In this document: piece after piece, positions 1 to 8,156 of the stretch
Layout of the letters: every line of letters begins with the position of its first letter
Position numbering within the stretch: the first letter of the stretch is position 1
From: Candidatus Obscuribacter sp.
GTDB taxonomy: Bacteria; Cyanobacteriota; Vampirovibrionia; Obscuribacterales; Obscuribacteraceae
DNA: 52,196 nucleotides
Direction: 5' to 3'
NCBI GenBank assembly: GCA_021772095.1
Contig: JADYXR010000031.1
Location: forward strand, 1-52,196
The notes under the pieces: generated by a model
What the model was told of the DNA's origin: nothing
The model's database searches: none
Seen by the model: only the letters and a program-made list of their open reading frames with translations
Program-made: the position numbers and the translations under genes

Positions 1-3000
1 CCACCGGAGATAGTGCCACCGTGAGTGGTGCCGCCACCAGTACCGCCGCCTCTGTACTTGTCGCCGATTGCAGCCGATACTCTCAACGCTTGGAACGTGC
101 GAGTGTATTCTTCTGCGTTTGCACCGGCGCCGACGATGTTGGCTACGTCGTTGACCATCGCTACGTTGCGGCAAGACTCGTCGCCGTATTCGGAAGATAG
201 AGCGCTGATTGTGTTGATTACGGCTGGCGCGATCAATTGTGCTTCGCGTCCGACCCATGCATCGGCGACCATCGGATGGGCGTCCGGCATTTCGGAAGCT
301 TGTCTCGACTCCATGTAAGCCGTCGCGCCGGAGATGGCGGAACGCTGTTCCCATGGACGCGATCTGAGTACGGTTGGGTTGGTTGCAATCGCTCTTGAAG
401 TCGCGTTGATCGGAATGGCATTTCTTACCAGAGTTTCTGTAGCTGGGATATGACCCCAGTGCCAGCTGGATTCCGGAGAACCGCCATCGGTCATGATGTG
501 CACACCCCAGGCTTGTTGCTCGTCGGTCATCGGACCGTAGCGCTGGTTGAGGTGCTCTGTGTACGCGTTGCCTTCTTGTCCGTTGACGTAGGCTTGCGAA
601 CCTTTGACTGCTTCTGTGTAGAGAGATTGTTGGAATGCTTGTTTGGCATTCGATGTCTGAGCCCAGCTGCCGCCGTTGTAGGAGAGGATACCGGAAGCCA
701 TGCGCTGTGCGAATCCTTTCGGTTGGTCGGCGCCTGCGTCAATGGAAGACTGACGGGCTGCGTCGTAAGCTGCAGGGTCATTGCCAACTAGACCGGCGTA
801 ACCGGCGGTCATCATTTGCAGTGCCAGTCTGTCCGGGTCCATGCCTTCAGCGTGTCTGACGTGGAAGGTCTGACCTTTGGCGTTACCGATCAATTCCGGT
901 TCGCCTGAGGTCGATGGTCCAAGAGTGACATCCTGAGCCAAACGGATAGCGCCGGAGATACCACGAGGTGGAATCCAACGATAGCCGGCTTGTTGATAGT
1001 TCTTCATCGGCACAACGCCTTGAGCAGCTTGCAGTCTTTGCTCGTAAGGGCTGTCCGGAGCTTCACCGTGAGGTTTGCGGGCTGGACCGTCGTCGCCGCC
1101 ACTGATCGGGGGACGTCCGCCGCCACCACCACCGCCGCCTGCGCCACCGCCGGCGCCACCACCAACTGGAGGCTTGACCGGCTCGTCATCCGGGACCCAC
1201 CCTGGATCGACGAAGCCTTGAGCGTTGACATTCGGAGGTTTGCCGCCGCCACCACCTCTGCGCATTGCAGGGATAGGGATAGCACCGGAAAGTGCAGCAG
1301 TTGCTGCGGCAGCACCAGCTGCGGCACCAAGTGTAGGCAGGAGATCAACCTTGGTGGCAGGTCCAGCTGCAGCCGGTCCGCCAGCGCCTGGTTTAACTTC
1401 GCCGATTGCTGTTGCCGTTTCGGGCTTCCAGCCTTCACCACCGGCTACACCGGCAGGAGGTTGAACGTTAAGTGTGCCATCGCCACCGGCTGACTCGACA
1501 GGAACTTCGCCTGCAACATTAGCGCCGCGATTACCGGTAGGAGCGCCAACACTACGTCCTGGTAGTTTCACCGTCACTGGCGCGCCACCCGCTTCCGGAC
1601 CGGCAGCACCTTGTTGAACTACTTCAGTTTTAGAATCTACTTTGCCGCCAGGTTTTCCAGCATTGGCAAGATCGGTTTTGACCGGTGGCAGTTTGCTTGG
1701 ATCGGCATTGGTGTCAGTTGCGCCGTCATCGCCCACACGTGGATCGGTAGTCGGGTCGATGGAACGAGCGGCAGCTGGATCGCTAGTTGCGCGGCTCAAA
1801 CCTTGTATAGAAGGATCAGAACTGTTGGCGCCGACTTTGCTTGCGGCTCCTGGTTTGCGGTTTGGAACGACGACCGAAGCGCCTTCAGGTCCACCGGCAC
1901 CTCCAGGCACTACGCCTGGTGCTAGTGTCGGATTGATTCCCAGCTTGGCACCATCTTTGCCGGTGCCGCCTGTAGTCGCGCCCGGTGTCAATTTCACGCC
2001 ACCAGGACCGGTTGCGCCGTTGGCACCTTCTTCAACATCCATGCTCAGTGGACGACCATCGGGACCTAAGCCACCACCGACGCCATCTTTCTTAGGGTCA
2101 GTCGAGAGTGCCGCTAAATCTTTGGCATCGGCAGTCGGAGGGGTAATTCCGTTTTTGCCGCCTTGCGGTCCATTCAGTTTTTTATCGACTGCAAGGGTTT
2201 CTTGTTTACCGTCAGCACCAGCACCGGTGCCTGCTGCGTTCGGTCCTTTCGCTGCCGGCGGTGTCAGACCGCGAGCCAGTGCTGAAGCCATATCGGCTCC
2301 GCTCTTAGGATCGTCTTTCTTACCGTCTTGACCGGTTTTAACATCTTTGCCTTCGACCAGTTTCGGACCAACTGGTTGTTTGTCTTTGTCCTTGTCGTCA
2401 GCAGTTCCGTTGTTAATTGAGTTCTCGAGAGTCTTAGCTGCCAGAGCGGCTTGTTCCAGAGCGGCCGCATTGTTGCGTTGTTCTTGCGTCGAGCCAGGTG
2501 TTCCAGCGTTTGGATTCAATGCACCAGCAGCTCCAGCGGCAGCCAGACCGGCTCCGACGGCAGTCGCTACACCAGCACCAGCCAGACCTTTCTTCGCTGC
2601 ATCAGCAACCGGAGTACCAGGAGGTGTGCCAGGAGTGGCGCCGTCTGCGGGTTTGATTGGTTTGCCGGCAGCGTCCAGCCCGCCAGGTACGCCTTCGCCT
2701 TTCTTCTTACCATCCGGACCAGTTTTGGTTGGAGGTGTTGCTCCTGTGCCATCAGGCTTGCCGCCTTTAGGTGGAACGATTGGCTTGCCGGTAGTTGGAT
2801 CGATGGCGCCGCCGCCGTCTCCGTCTTTGCCGCCTTTCGGTCCATGAGCAGCGTCGCGAACTGATTTAAGTAGATGCGGATCACGAGGTCCGTGCGCCAG
2901 ACCATTGAGGTCGGCTTTCTTGGACATCTCTGGTCCGCGTGCTGCACCGGTCGTGGTATCACCACCGATGTTCTTAGCTAATTGCATGCCTCTTTGCGAA

Positions 3001-4400
3001 AGGGTATCGCTGAGGAATTTGCCGCCCTTCATCAAACCACCGGAAATCAAACCGGCTGAGATGAAGTCGGACATCGGGCTGATCTGCGCGCGAGCCAGGA
3101 ATGAAGGAACCTGGATCATGAGCTGCAGAATGCCGACGGCGAGAATTATTTTGCCCCACGGATTGAAGTCCGAGAGAATCATGATAACGAAGATTTTGAG
3201 AAGACCAACCCAGACGAATGTCCAGAGACTGACTTCAACAAAGGATTTGACGAAACCGGAAGTGACGTTTTCAGTGTCCGGTGTCGCGAAGAAAACAATG
3301 AACAGAGGAGCGAACATGTATTGTGCTGTCAAAAGCGCAGTCTGAATCGCTTTCAAAACGAGGATGTAGATCAGCTCGGCGATCAGAATTCCACCTAATA
3401 TAAGGTAGATAATCAATCCGGCGAACGCGACCAGGTTACCTACTGTGCCAAGAGCTATACCACCAGGTCCGGCACCAAGTACGCCACCAAAGGCTTGACC
3501 AGCCATCGGTGCAGTAGCGTTAGCGATAAGACCGGCACCAGCCATCAATCCGCCTTTAACAGCGGCTGCCATGGCGGCGTCCAACGCGGAGACTTGATCG
3601 GCGGAATTGAAATACAACGCCTTGATCATTTCGTTGGTGATTTGAATTTCGAATGCATAAATTGTCGGCCAGGCAAGCATCAAACCGGAGGTGAAGATCA
3701 AACGACCAACCGCACCGAGGAGATTGCCACCACCTCTCCAAGCCGCTTCAGCCCAGTATTTCCAAATACATAGAATGAATAGAAGAAGGAGAAGATCGAC
3801 TGCGATACCGTACATAACATCTGCGCCCTGACGAACGAAAGGCGAGATATCATCGGAAGCTCCGCCACCAGGAACATTAGCCATTCCGTTGACGGCGATA
3901 TTAGGGTTCAGTACGAACAGTCTCAAGAATCCAGTCAGAAACTGCACTGCGTCAGAAACCCAACCGTTGATGAATTCAGTTAACCACTTACCGATCAGCT
4001 GACCGATGTTAGCGAACAGTTGCGAGATGATGTCATCGCCCCAGAAAGTGTGAAGTCCAACGTAAGTCTCGTTGTACTGTCTGAAGTTGTCGGTAAGCAT
4101 TGCTTCGACGTTCTGGATGACGGTGTCTTTGTTTTGCTCAGCAGCCTGGTTGACGAAATTGGTCGGCGGCTCATCAGGAAACGCGCGCGCTGTCGCATCG
4201 GTACCTTGAGCGCCGGGGCTTAATGCCGCAGAGCCAGGATCGGCAGGCCAGGCTTGTCCAGGCGGCGGTGGCTCAGTTTGAGCAAACGCTGCCGAGAAAA
4301 AGAAAGGTGTCAACAGCGTAAAAATTGCTGCCAACGCGAAAATCGACCGTTTCGTCGATTGCCGGGACTTTGAGGCTAGTTTTGAATCTACATTGCGCAC
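1..4400 (-). CDS. VirB6/TrbL-like type IV secretion membrane protein with giant C-terminal extension (3' end outside window)
   Basis: One frame stays open from about 4400 to the left edge, at least 1466 codons. The only plausible in-frame start is GTG at 4400, just after an in-frame TAA; no clear ribosome site is seen. Residues 18-40 form a signal peptide ending in AAFA. Hydrophobic segments lie near residues 192-213, 232-250, 287-373 (several helices, Gly/Ala-rich), 383-408 and 417-437, the polytopic layout of VirB6/TrbL inner-membrane channel proteins. From about residue 480 to 1110 the chain is Gly/Pro/Lys/Asp-rich low complexity, and then a more ordinary, probably folded domain of over 300 residues begins. 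VirB6 proteins are usually around 300-400 residues, although extended ones exist. It follows a pilin-like gene, which supports a secretion role. The family call is inferred from topology and context, not from a diagnostic motif. Confidence 0.6.
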   Translation of the reverse strand, partial: MRNVDSKLASKSRQSTKRSIFALAAIFTLLTPFFFSAAFAQTEPPPPGQAWPADPGSAALSPGAQGTDATARAFPDEPPTNFVNQAAEQNKDTVIQNVEAMLTDNFRQYNETYVGLHTFWGDDIISQLFANIGQLIGKWLTEFINGWVSDAVQFLTGFLRLFVLNPNIAVNGMANVPGGGASDDISPFVRQGADVMYGIAVDLLLLLFILCIWKYWAEAAWRGGGNLLGAVGRLIFTSGLMLAWPTIYAFEIQITNEMIKALYFNSADQVSALDAAMAAAVKGGLMAGAGLIANATAPMAGQAFGGVLGAGPGGIALGTVGNLVAFAGLIIYLILGGILIAELIYILVLKAIQTALLTAQYMFAPLFIVFFATPDTENVTSGFVKSFVEVSLWTFVWVGLLKIFVIMILSDFNPWGKIILAVGILQLMIQVPSFLARAQISPMSDFISAGLISGGLMKGGKFLSDTLSQRGMQLAKNIGGDTTTGAARGPEMSKKADLNGLAHGPRDPHLLKSVRDAAHGPKGGKDGDGGGAIDPTTGKPIVPPKGGKPDGTGATPPTKTGPDGKKKGEGVPGGLDAAGKPIKPADGATPGTPPGTPVADAAKKGLAGAGVATAVGAGLAAAGAAGALNPNAGTPGSTQEQRNNAAALEQAALAAKTLENSINNGTADDKDKDKQPVGPKLVEGKDVKTGQDGKKDDPKSGADMASALARGLTPPAAKGPNAAGTGAGADGKQETLAVDKKLNGPQGGKNGITPPTADAKDLAALSTDPKKDGVGGGLGPDGRPLSMDVEEGANGATGPGGVKLTPGATTGGTGKDGAKLGINPTLAPGVVPGGAGGPEGASVVVPNRKPGAASKVGANSSDPSIQGLSRATSDPAAARSIDPTTDPRVGDDGATDTNADPSKLPPVKTDLANAGKPGGKVDSKTEVVQQGAAGPEAGGAPVTVKLPGRSVGAPTGNRGANVAGEVPVESAGGDGTLNVQPPAGVAGGEGWKPETATAIGEVKPGAGGPAAAGPATKVDLLPTLGAAAGAAAATAALSGAIPIPAMRRGGGGGKPPNVNAQGFVDPGWVPDDEPVKPPVGGGAGGGAGGGGGGGGRPPISGGDDGPARKPHGEAPDSPYEQRLQAAQGVVPMKNYQQAGYRWIPPRGISGAIRLAQDVTLGPSTSGEPELIGNAKGQTFHVRHAEGMDPDRLALQMMTAGYAGLVGNDPAAYDAARQSSIDAGADQPKGFAQRMASGILSYNGGSWAQTSNAKQAFQQSLYTEAVKGSQAYVNGQEGNAYTEHLNQRYGPMTDEQQAWGVHIMTDGGSPESSWHWGHIPATETLVRNAIPINATSRAIATNPTVLRSRPWEQRSAISGATAYMESRQASEMPDAHPMVADAWVGREAQLIAPAVINTISALSSEYGDESCRNVAMVNDVANIVGAGANAEEYTRTFQALRVSAAIGDKYRGGGTGGGTTHGGTISG

Positions 4401-4822
4401 GGGGTGTTGTTTTCGCCAATAGAAACTGAGTGGTTATAGCATGCAGTTTAAGACTGGCGGGACGATCTGTCATTGGGGAAATTCCCATCAAGGGCGGGCA
4501 TTCTCCAGAATATTTTCAAAATTTTTGGTCTCCCGAAATCGGCATCGCATGCGCCTTTAATCATGCTTATTTCTTATATGCGAAAAAATTGGCGTTTTTA
4601 CTCGGCAAAGTTTTCTAAAATCTGATGAAAAAGGTGAGAATTAATCTCAGAGCGCAAAACGTTTTTATGCCAAAAAGTTCGGAAGGACCGGCATCATAAG
4701 AAGCCGATCCCACCGAGCCGTTCGACAAAAGCTGTCTGACTTGATGTTCAATTTTTAGTTAGCTGCTCCGCCTTATACGGGATGCAGATTGAACTTTGCT
4801 GATGGACTGTGGACGTCTCTTT
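4401..4822. other. Intergenic region between the pilin-like gene and the VirB6-like gene
   Basis: AT-rich 420-bp stretch with no convincing gene. It holds the hairpin at 4685-4710 and a 17-base stretch starting near 4713 that is identical to one near 8103 downstream of the other pilin-like gene. It probably contains a terminator for the pilin-like gene and the promoter or leader of the VirB6-like gene. Confidence 0.5.
4685..4710 (-). terminator. Hairpin downstream of pilin-like gene copy A
   Basis: GGACCGGC (4685-4692) can pair with GCCGATCC (4703-4710) with one mismatch around a 10-base loop. Read on the minus strand it lies about 110 bases past the stop codon and is followed by a short T-rich stretch. 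A stronger version occupies the equivalent place after copy B, so it is probably a terminator or a 3' processing and stability element. Confidence 0.4.
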
Positions 4823-5251
4823 TTAGAGACCGCCGCCCAGACCGCCGTAGTTGTTGATAGCGAAGGTGCCGATCAAGTGGACCGCTGTAGGTCCGCCGAA
4901 TCCGACGCCCAACCCTTTGGCTACGTTCATTGCGGATTCACCGCCGTCTCTTTGACCGAATGCAATCTTCATTCCTGCGAGTGATGAAGGCACTGTCGAG
5001 AGGGCTGTGACTACGCGGGAAATATCACGAGCGGTGTCATAACCGAAGTCTGCCAATTGTCCTACTTCGTTTGATTGACCGTAGCATGGATCTACTGGAG
5101 CGCCAACCAAACCTTGTGCGTGGGCTGCCTGGTCATAAATACCGACTGCCATTAAGACTAGTTGAGGAGCCAGCAGGAAACCCGCGCGGGTTGCGACTTT
5201 GAAAGCGTGTGATTTTTTGATTTGCGCGATTTTGGTGCTGAGTTTAGACAT
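4823..5251 (-). CDS. Small secreted pilin-like protein, VirB2/TrbC-like (copy A)
   Basis: This 142-residue protein has a long signal peptide with a basic start, a hydrophobic core and a likely cut after AHA at residue 45. The 97-residue mature part has two moderately hydrophobic segments (ending near KIAFG and in GLGVGFGGPTAVHLIGTFAI) separated by a polar loop, and it ends Gly-rich. That is the general plan of VirB2/TrbC pilins, which are processed and polymerised into T4SS pili. The start is supported by AGGAGG just upstream. The mature part matches the protein at 8157-8582 at every position but one (Cys here, Arg there), while the signal peptides differ more. The pilin role is inferred from topology and from the VirB6-like neighbour; another abundant surface protein is possible. 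Confidence 0.6.
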   Translation of the reverse strand: MSKLSTKIAQIKKSHAFKVATRAGFLLAPQLVLMAVGIYDQAAHAQGLVGAPVDPCYGQSNEVGQLADFGYDTARDISRVVTALSTVPSSLAGMKIAFGQRDGGESAMNVAKGLGVGFGGPTAVHLIGTFAINNYGGLGGGL

Positions 5252-5390
5252 GAGTAGCCTCCTAGGGGTGAGAAAAATCGAACGGGTAGTGAAAGTAGTT
5301 TGTGGTGTTCAATAAAGGTCTTGGTCTTTCCTGGTGGTTCGTCTTTCGAGTGCGGTGTTTGCGCGGTCGGCTTAGACTAAACCGTGATGC

Positions 5391-6077
5391 TCATTTGTGA
5401 ATGATTTGACCGTAGACAGCAGCGTCGCTGTTGAATGATGCTGATGGTTTGGTCGAACCTGACTTGAAGAATTGATTGCCGTACGAGGCAACTTTCGGTT
5501 TTGCATCCAATCCACGTGGTTGCTTCGGTTGCAGTAAGCGACCGGCGACTGCGTGTTTGGCTTGCGAATGACTTCTTGGGACCATTCTTCCGGAAAGATT
5601 TTTGCTTGCCGAAGGTGGTGCCAATCTTGCTGCTGGAGCTTGTTGTGGAACTTGAGCCACTACAGCTGGCTTGGTTGGTGCGGCTCCGAATAACGGATTA
5701 TATGGAGTGGCGGCCAGAGCTTGTGGTGTTTTTGGAATTATGCGAGCTTGAGGCTGTCCCCATGAGACGCTCGGATGAACATTGGTTGCGACCATTGGTG
5801 GTGCAGGTGGTGCCACCGGCTTTGGTGCAGGCTTCAAGAAGCTTGGGTCGACGCCGAGGAAGCTGGAAGCTTTTGGAACCATGCCGTGTCCGACACTGGT
5901 CATTGGCTGTCTAGGTTGATTGAGATAACGACCAGGTTTGCCGGAACCATCGTGGTTCTTCCAGGTGTTAGGTTCGAATGCAAAACGAGCACCTTGAGCC
6001 ATTGCTGGCGAGGCATCGGCGATTACGCCGGCAGCCACTGTGGCTAGTGTCAAAATTGCGAGGGTGATGTTCTTCAT
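5391..6077 (-). CDS. Secreted Pro/Ala-rich protein of the pilin-like module (copy A, second gene)
   Basis: The 228-residue product starts with a signal peptide ending in SPAMAQG near residue 28. The rest is rich in Pro, Ala, Gln and Lys and has no recognised domain; it looks largely extended or disordered. The stretch SFLGVDPSFLKPAPKP resembles a short motif (G-x-x-P-x-x-L near prolines) in the other three secreted proteins of this locus. It starts 13 bp after the stop of the gene at 6090-6833 and precedes the pilin-like gene by 139 bp, so the three probably form one transcript. A TAGGA site lies upstream of the ATG. Possible roles are envelope spacer, minor appendage component or secreted substrate; none is shown by the sequence. 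Confidence 0.65.
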   Translation of the reverse strand: MKNITLAILTLATVAAGVIADASPAMAQGARFAFEPNTWKNHDGSGKPGRYLNQPRQPMTSVGHGMVPKASSFLGVDPSFLKPAPKPVAPPAPPMVATNVHPSVSWGQPQARIIPKTPQALAATPYNPLFGAAPTKPAVVAQVPQQAPAARLAPPSASKNLSGRMVPRSHSQAKHAVAGRLLQPKQPRGLDAKPKVASYGNQFFKSGSTKPSASFNSDAAVYGQIIHK

Positions 6078-6089
6078 GATCTATATATC

Positions 6090-6833
6090 CTAAAAACGAA
6101 ATCCGTTTCTCATACCAAAACCTGTCATAGTCAGCCCCGTGAAGCCTAGACCGAACAGTGAACCTGGACGTCTGAGCTGTGTCGCGAGGAGTCCTGCACC
6201 CATTCCCGCTCCACCAGCGAAGTTGTTGGCAAAGCCACCTCTTCGAGTGTCGCGACGAACGATTGGAACTTTGGAACCACCGGTCAGGGTCTGTGTTTGA
6301 CTTGAATTTCCATATTGGGAAATCAAATTGTTGTTTGGATTGCCAGGGTTTGAACCCTGAGAAAGCCAGTCAGGCTGACCGATTGCGTATTGACCTGGAG
6401 CGCCTGGCATTTGGTTAGCACTCAAAGAAGAGGCTTGACCTTGAGCCATCGCCGGGTCGTATTGCGGCATTTGATTTTGCAGTTGGGTGTTGCCCATAAG
6501 AGATTCGAAAGCAGCTTTGCGCATGTCCTTGGCGGACATTGGTGCACCGCTGTTCATCTGTGGAGCTTCAGGCATAGCCGTCAGCTGTCCTGGGGTCGCG
6601 CCCATCATGACCTGTCCTGCACCATTGTCTGCCTGAGGCACCACTTCTGGTGGCAAGAAAGAATCTTGAGTAGAGCCCATTTGGGCTTGCTCTGGATAAC
6701 CGAGTCCTGTTTGAGGATCGAAGCCTTGCGCCAGGGCAGGAGTTGCTAGTTGGCTAAGGAAGCCAACCGTCAACGCGATCGCGATGTTGCGTCCCGTTGA
6801 TTTCAAAACCTTTGTACCTGTTGCTTGCATCAT
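6090..6833 (-). CDS. Secreted Gln/Gly/Pro-rich protein of the pilin-like module (copy A, first gene)
   Basis: I place the start at the ATG at 6833, after a CCGGAAAAA stretch, rather than at an upstream GTG at 6893. This gives 247 residues and a clean signal peptide ending in TPALAQG. The mature part is rich in Met, Gln, Gly, Pro and Asn, with a basic patch (VRRDTRRGG) followed by a Gly-rich, moderately hydrophobic C-terminus ending in FGMRNGFRF. The stretch MMGATPGQLTAMPEAP matches the G-x-x-P-G-x-L-x-A motif in the genes at 8673 and 9695, which suggests distant paralogy. It is the first gene of the left module. The function is unknown; association with the envelope or appendage is inferred from context. 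Confidence 0.65.
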   Translation of the reverse strand: MMQATGTKVLKSTGRNIAIALTVGFLSQLATPALAQGFDPQTGLGYPEQAQMGSTQDSFLPPEVVPQADNGAGQVMMGATPGQLTAMPEAPQMNSGAPMSAKDMRKAAFESLMGNTQLQNQMPQYDPAMAQGQASSLSANQMPGAPGQYAIGQPDWLSQGSNPGNPNNNLISQYGNSSQTQTLTGGSKVPIVRRDTRRGGFANNFAGGAGMGAGLLATQLRRPGSLFGLGFTGLTMTGFGMRNGFRF

Positions 6834-7157
6834 TTTTTCCGGAGCGATTGGGGTAGTCGGTGAACGTAACTGCAATAGTACGAAACTGCCCACCGGTTTA
6901 GAATCGGTGGTTTTCCCCCCGGCATGGGAATTACCCCCCTCTCGGCTCGCAATAGAATGAATAAATGACTAGTAAAGAGTCAAAACAAAGGTTTTAAAGT
7001 TTGGAAAAACTTGAGAATCCCTGAACCTGTGGCAGTTGCGGAGTCGCTTATCTGTCCCGCGCTATCTGCGTATCTTTTTTGCGATAAACTGAACTTTGTT
7101 AGCTCCAGTGAAAATTTTCGCTACTTGGGATCCCTATTTCGCGTTGCAATCGAGAAA

Positions 7158-7442
7158 ATGAAGTACGTACACATCCAATGGATGCACGAATTACCTGACG
7201 CGCCGACCGACGTTTATGCCGAACTCGATGACGATCGAATGGAAATTCGAAAGATCGAAGTGTTTCGCGACGAAAGTGTCGGCTATGCCCTTCTGGGGCT
7301 GGCAACTGATTCGACGAGTCTGCGCCCGTCGCCCGTGCCTTATGTTTCTCAACTCAATCAAGACCCTAAAGCCATGGCTCGCGATATCGAGTGGCATGAG
7401 TTTGATGATTTGTGGGACAAGCTTGTCAAACCAAAACTCTAG
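7158..7442 (+). CDS. DUF6881-like small protein
   Basis: I chose the ATG at 7158 (94 residues) because similarity to the family begins there; an upstream TTG at 7011 would add 49 unconvincing residues. The protein opens with MKYVHIQWMHELPDAP, then a YAELDDDRMEIRKIEVFRD-type stretch, and ends with a W-x-E-F-x-D-L-W segment. That is the pattern of the DUF6881 family: small cytoplasmic proteins of unknown function found sporadically in bacteria. It is the only plus-strand gene inside the minus-strand secretion locus and sits exactly between the two modules. That position would suit cargo or an immunity-type gene, but this is speculation. A hairpin at 7479-7505 lies just downstream. Confidence 0.65.
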   Translation: MKYVHIQWMHELPDAPTDVYAELDDDRMEIRKIEVFRDESVGYALLGLATDSTSLRPSPVPYVSQLNQDPKAMARDIEWHEFDDLWDKLVKPKL

Positions 7443-7478
7443 AGCTGTGAGCCTGGCGCATCCAACGAAGCGACTCCT

Positions 7479-7505
7479 GTCAGAAAAACTGCTCGATTTT
7501 CTGAC
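7479..7505 (+). terminator. Hairpin terminator candidate after the DUF6881-like gene
   Basis: GTCAGAAAA (7479-7487) and TTTTCTGAC (7497-7505) form a perfect 9-bp stem with a 9-base loop, 37 bp past the stop codon. A second small inverted repeat, CTGTCA-CTA-TGACAG, follows at 7517-7531. There is no long T run, so termination efficiency is uncertain. Confidence 0.5.
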
Positions 7506-7620
7506 GGACCTGATGACTGTCACTATGACAGTTGGTCTGATTGGAACTTGCATCTATATAGATGGTCGTTCGCAAATCAAATCACTTCCTGGGCTTCTCC
7601 CAACCGACTTAGATTGAACC

Positions 7621-7664
7621 TCTTTGATTTTGATTTTGGAAGTCTTTGATTTTGATTTTGGAAG
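7621..7664. repeat. 22-bp direct repeat, two tandem copies
   Basis: A 22-bp unit, beginning TCTTTGATTTTG and ending TTTTGGAAG, occurs twice without a gap or mismatch (7621-7642 and 7643-7664). It lies in the non-coding stretch between the DUF6881-like gene and the 19-bp array. No function is evident. Confidence 0.9.
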
Positions 7665-7805
7665 TGGCACTTGCAAAGCGGCATATCCAAATTCAGATTT
7701 TCCCGAAATTCCGGCATATTTTAATATGACCTTGACTTCCAAACCTGACTTCCGAACCTCCGACTACGCTTTTGTAACCGGAACTCGCTGATGAATCATC
7801 CGCGT

Positions 7806-8040
7806 TGTTCGTTTCGCACTCGAGGTGATCGGTTTCGCACTCTAATGATCGTTTCGCGCTCGAATGATCGTTTCGCACTCTAATGATCGTTTCGCACTCT
7901 AATGATCGTTTCGCGCTCGAATGATCGTTTCGCACTCTAATGTTCGTTTCGCGCTCGAATGTTCGTTTCGCGCTCGAGGTGATCGTTTCGCACTCTAATG
8001 ATCGTTTCGCACTCGAGTTTTACTGACCGTTTCGTACTCA
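7806..8040. repeat. Tandem array of a 19-bp unit, about 12 copies
   Basis: Contiguous copies of TGATCGTTTCGCACTCTAA, and of a second version with GCGCTCGAA in place of GCACTCTAA, fill this stretch. A few copies vary at one to three positions (TTC for ATC, an extra G, TAC for CAC). The two versions are interspersed. There are no spacers between units, so it is not a CRISPR array. The period is not a multiple of three and no gene crosses it. It lies in the 0.7-kb non-coding stretch upstream of the left module and downstream of the right one. Its junction position suggests a recombination scar, a protein-binding array or simple slippage. Confidence 0.95.
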
Positions 8041-8070
8041 AAATATTTCTTCGTCTCATCGGTTAAGGAG

Positions 8071-8100
8071 AGGATCGGCAGATCTGCATCCGCCGATCCT
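8071..8100 (-). terminator. Hairpin downstream of pilin-like gene copy B
   Basis: AGGATCGGC (8071-8079) pairs perfectly with GCCGATCCT (8092-8100) around a 12-base loop. On the minus strand it lies about 60 bases past the stop of the gene at 8157. It matches the weaker hairpin after copy A and shares the neighbouring CCGAGCCGTTCGACAAA, so the duplicated unit extends past the coding region. The lack of a T run leaves open a processing or stability role. Confidence 0.5.
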
Positions 8101-8156
8101 TTCCGAGCCGTTCGACAAAGTCTTTCCCGGTCGATTACTTTTCGGTCGTGGTCTTT

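Noticed and set aside
1225..2847. Long plus-strand open frames rich in Pro, Ala and Gly
   Set aside because: They are the complement of the Gly/Pro-rich linker of the minus-strand VirB6-like gene. That frame is open over 4.4 kb with a signal peptide and membrane helices, and the plus frames have no ribosome sites.
4430..4618. 62-residue plus-strand frame
   Set aside because: AT-rich, no ribosome site and opposite to the direction of all neighbours.
7693..7935. 80-residue minus-strand protein with repeated RNDHSSAKRSLECE
   Set aside because: It is the translation of the 19-bp array, whose period is not a multiple of three. It has no ribosome site and a purely repetitive composition.
7806..8040. 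CRISPR array
   Set aside because: The units are contiguous, with no unique spacers, and no cas gene is nearby.
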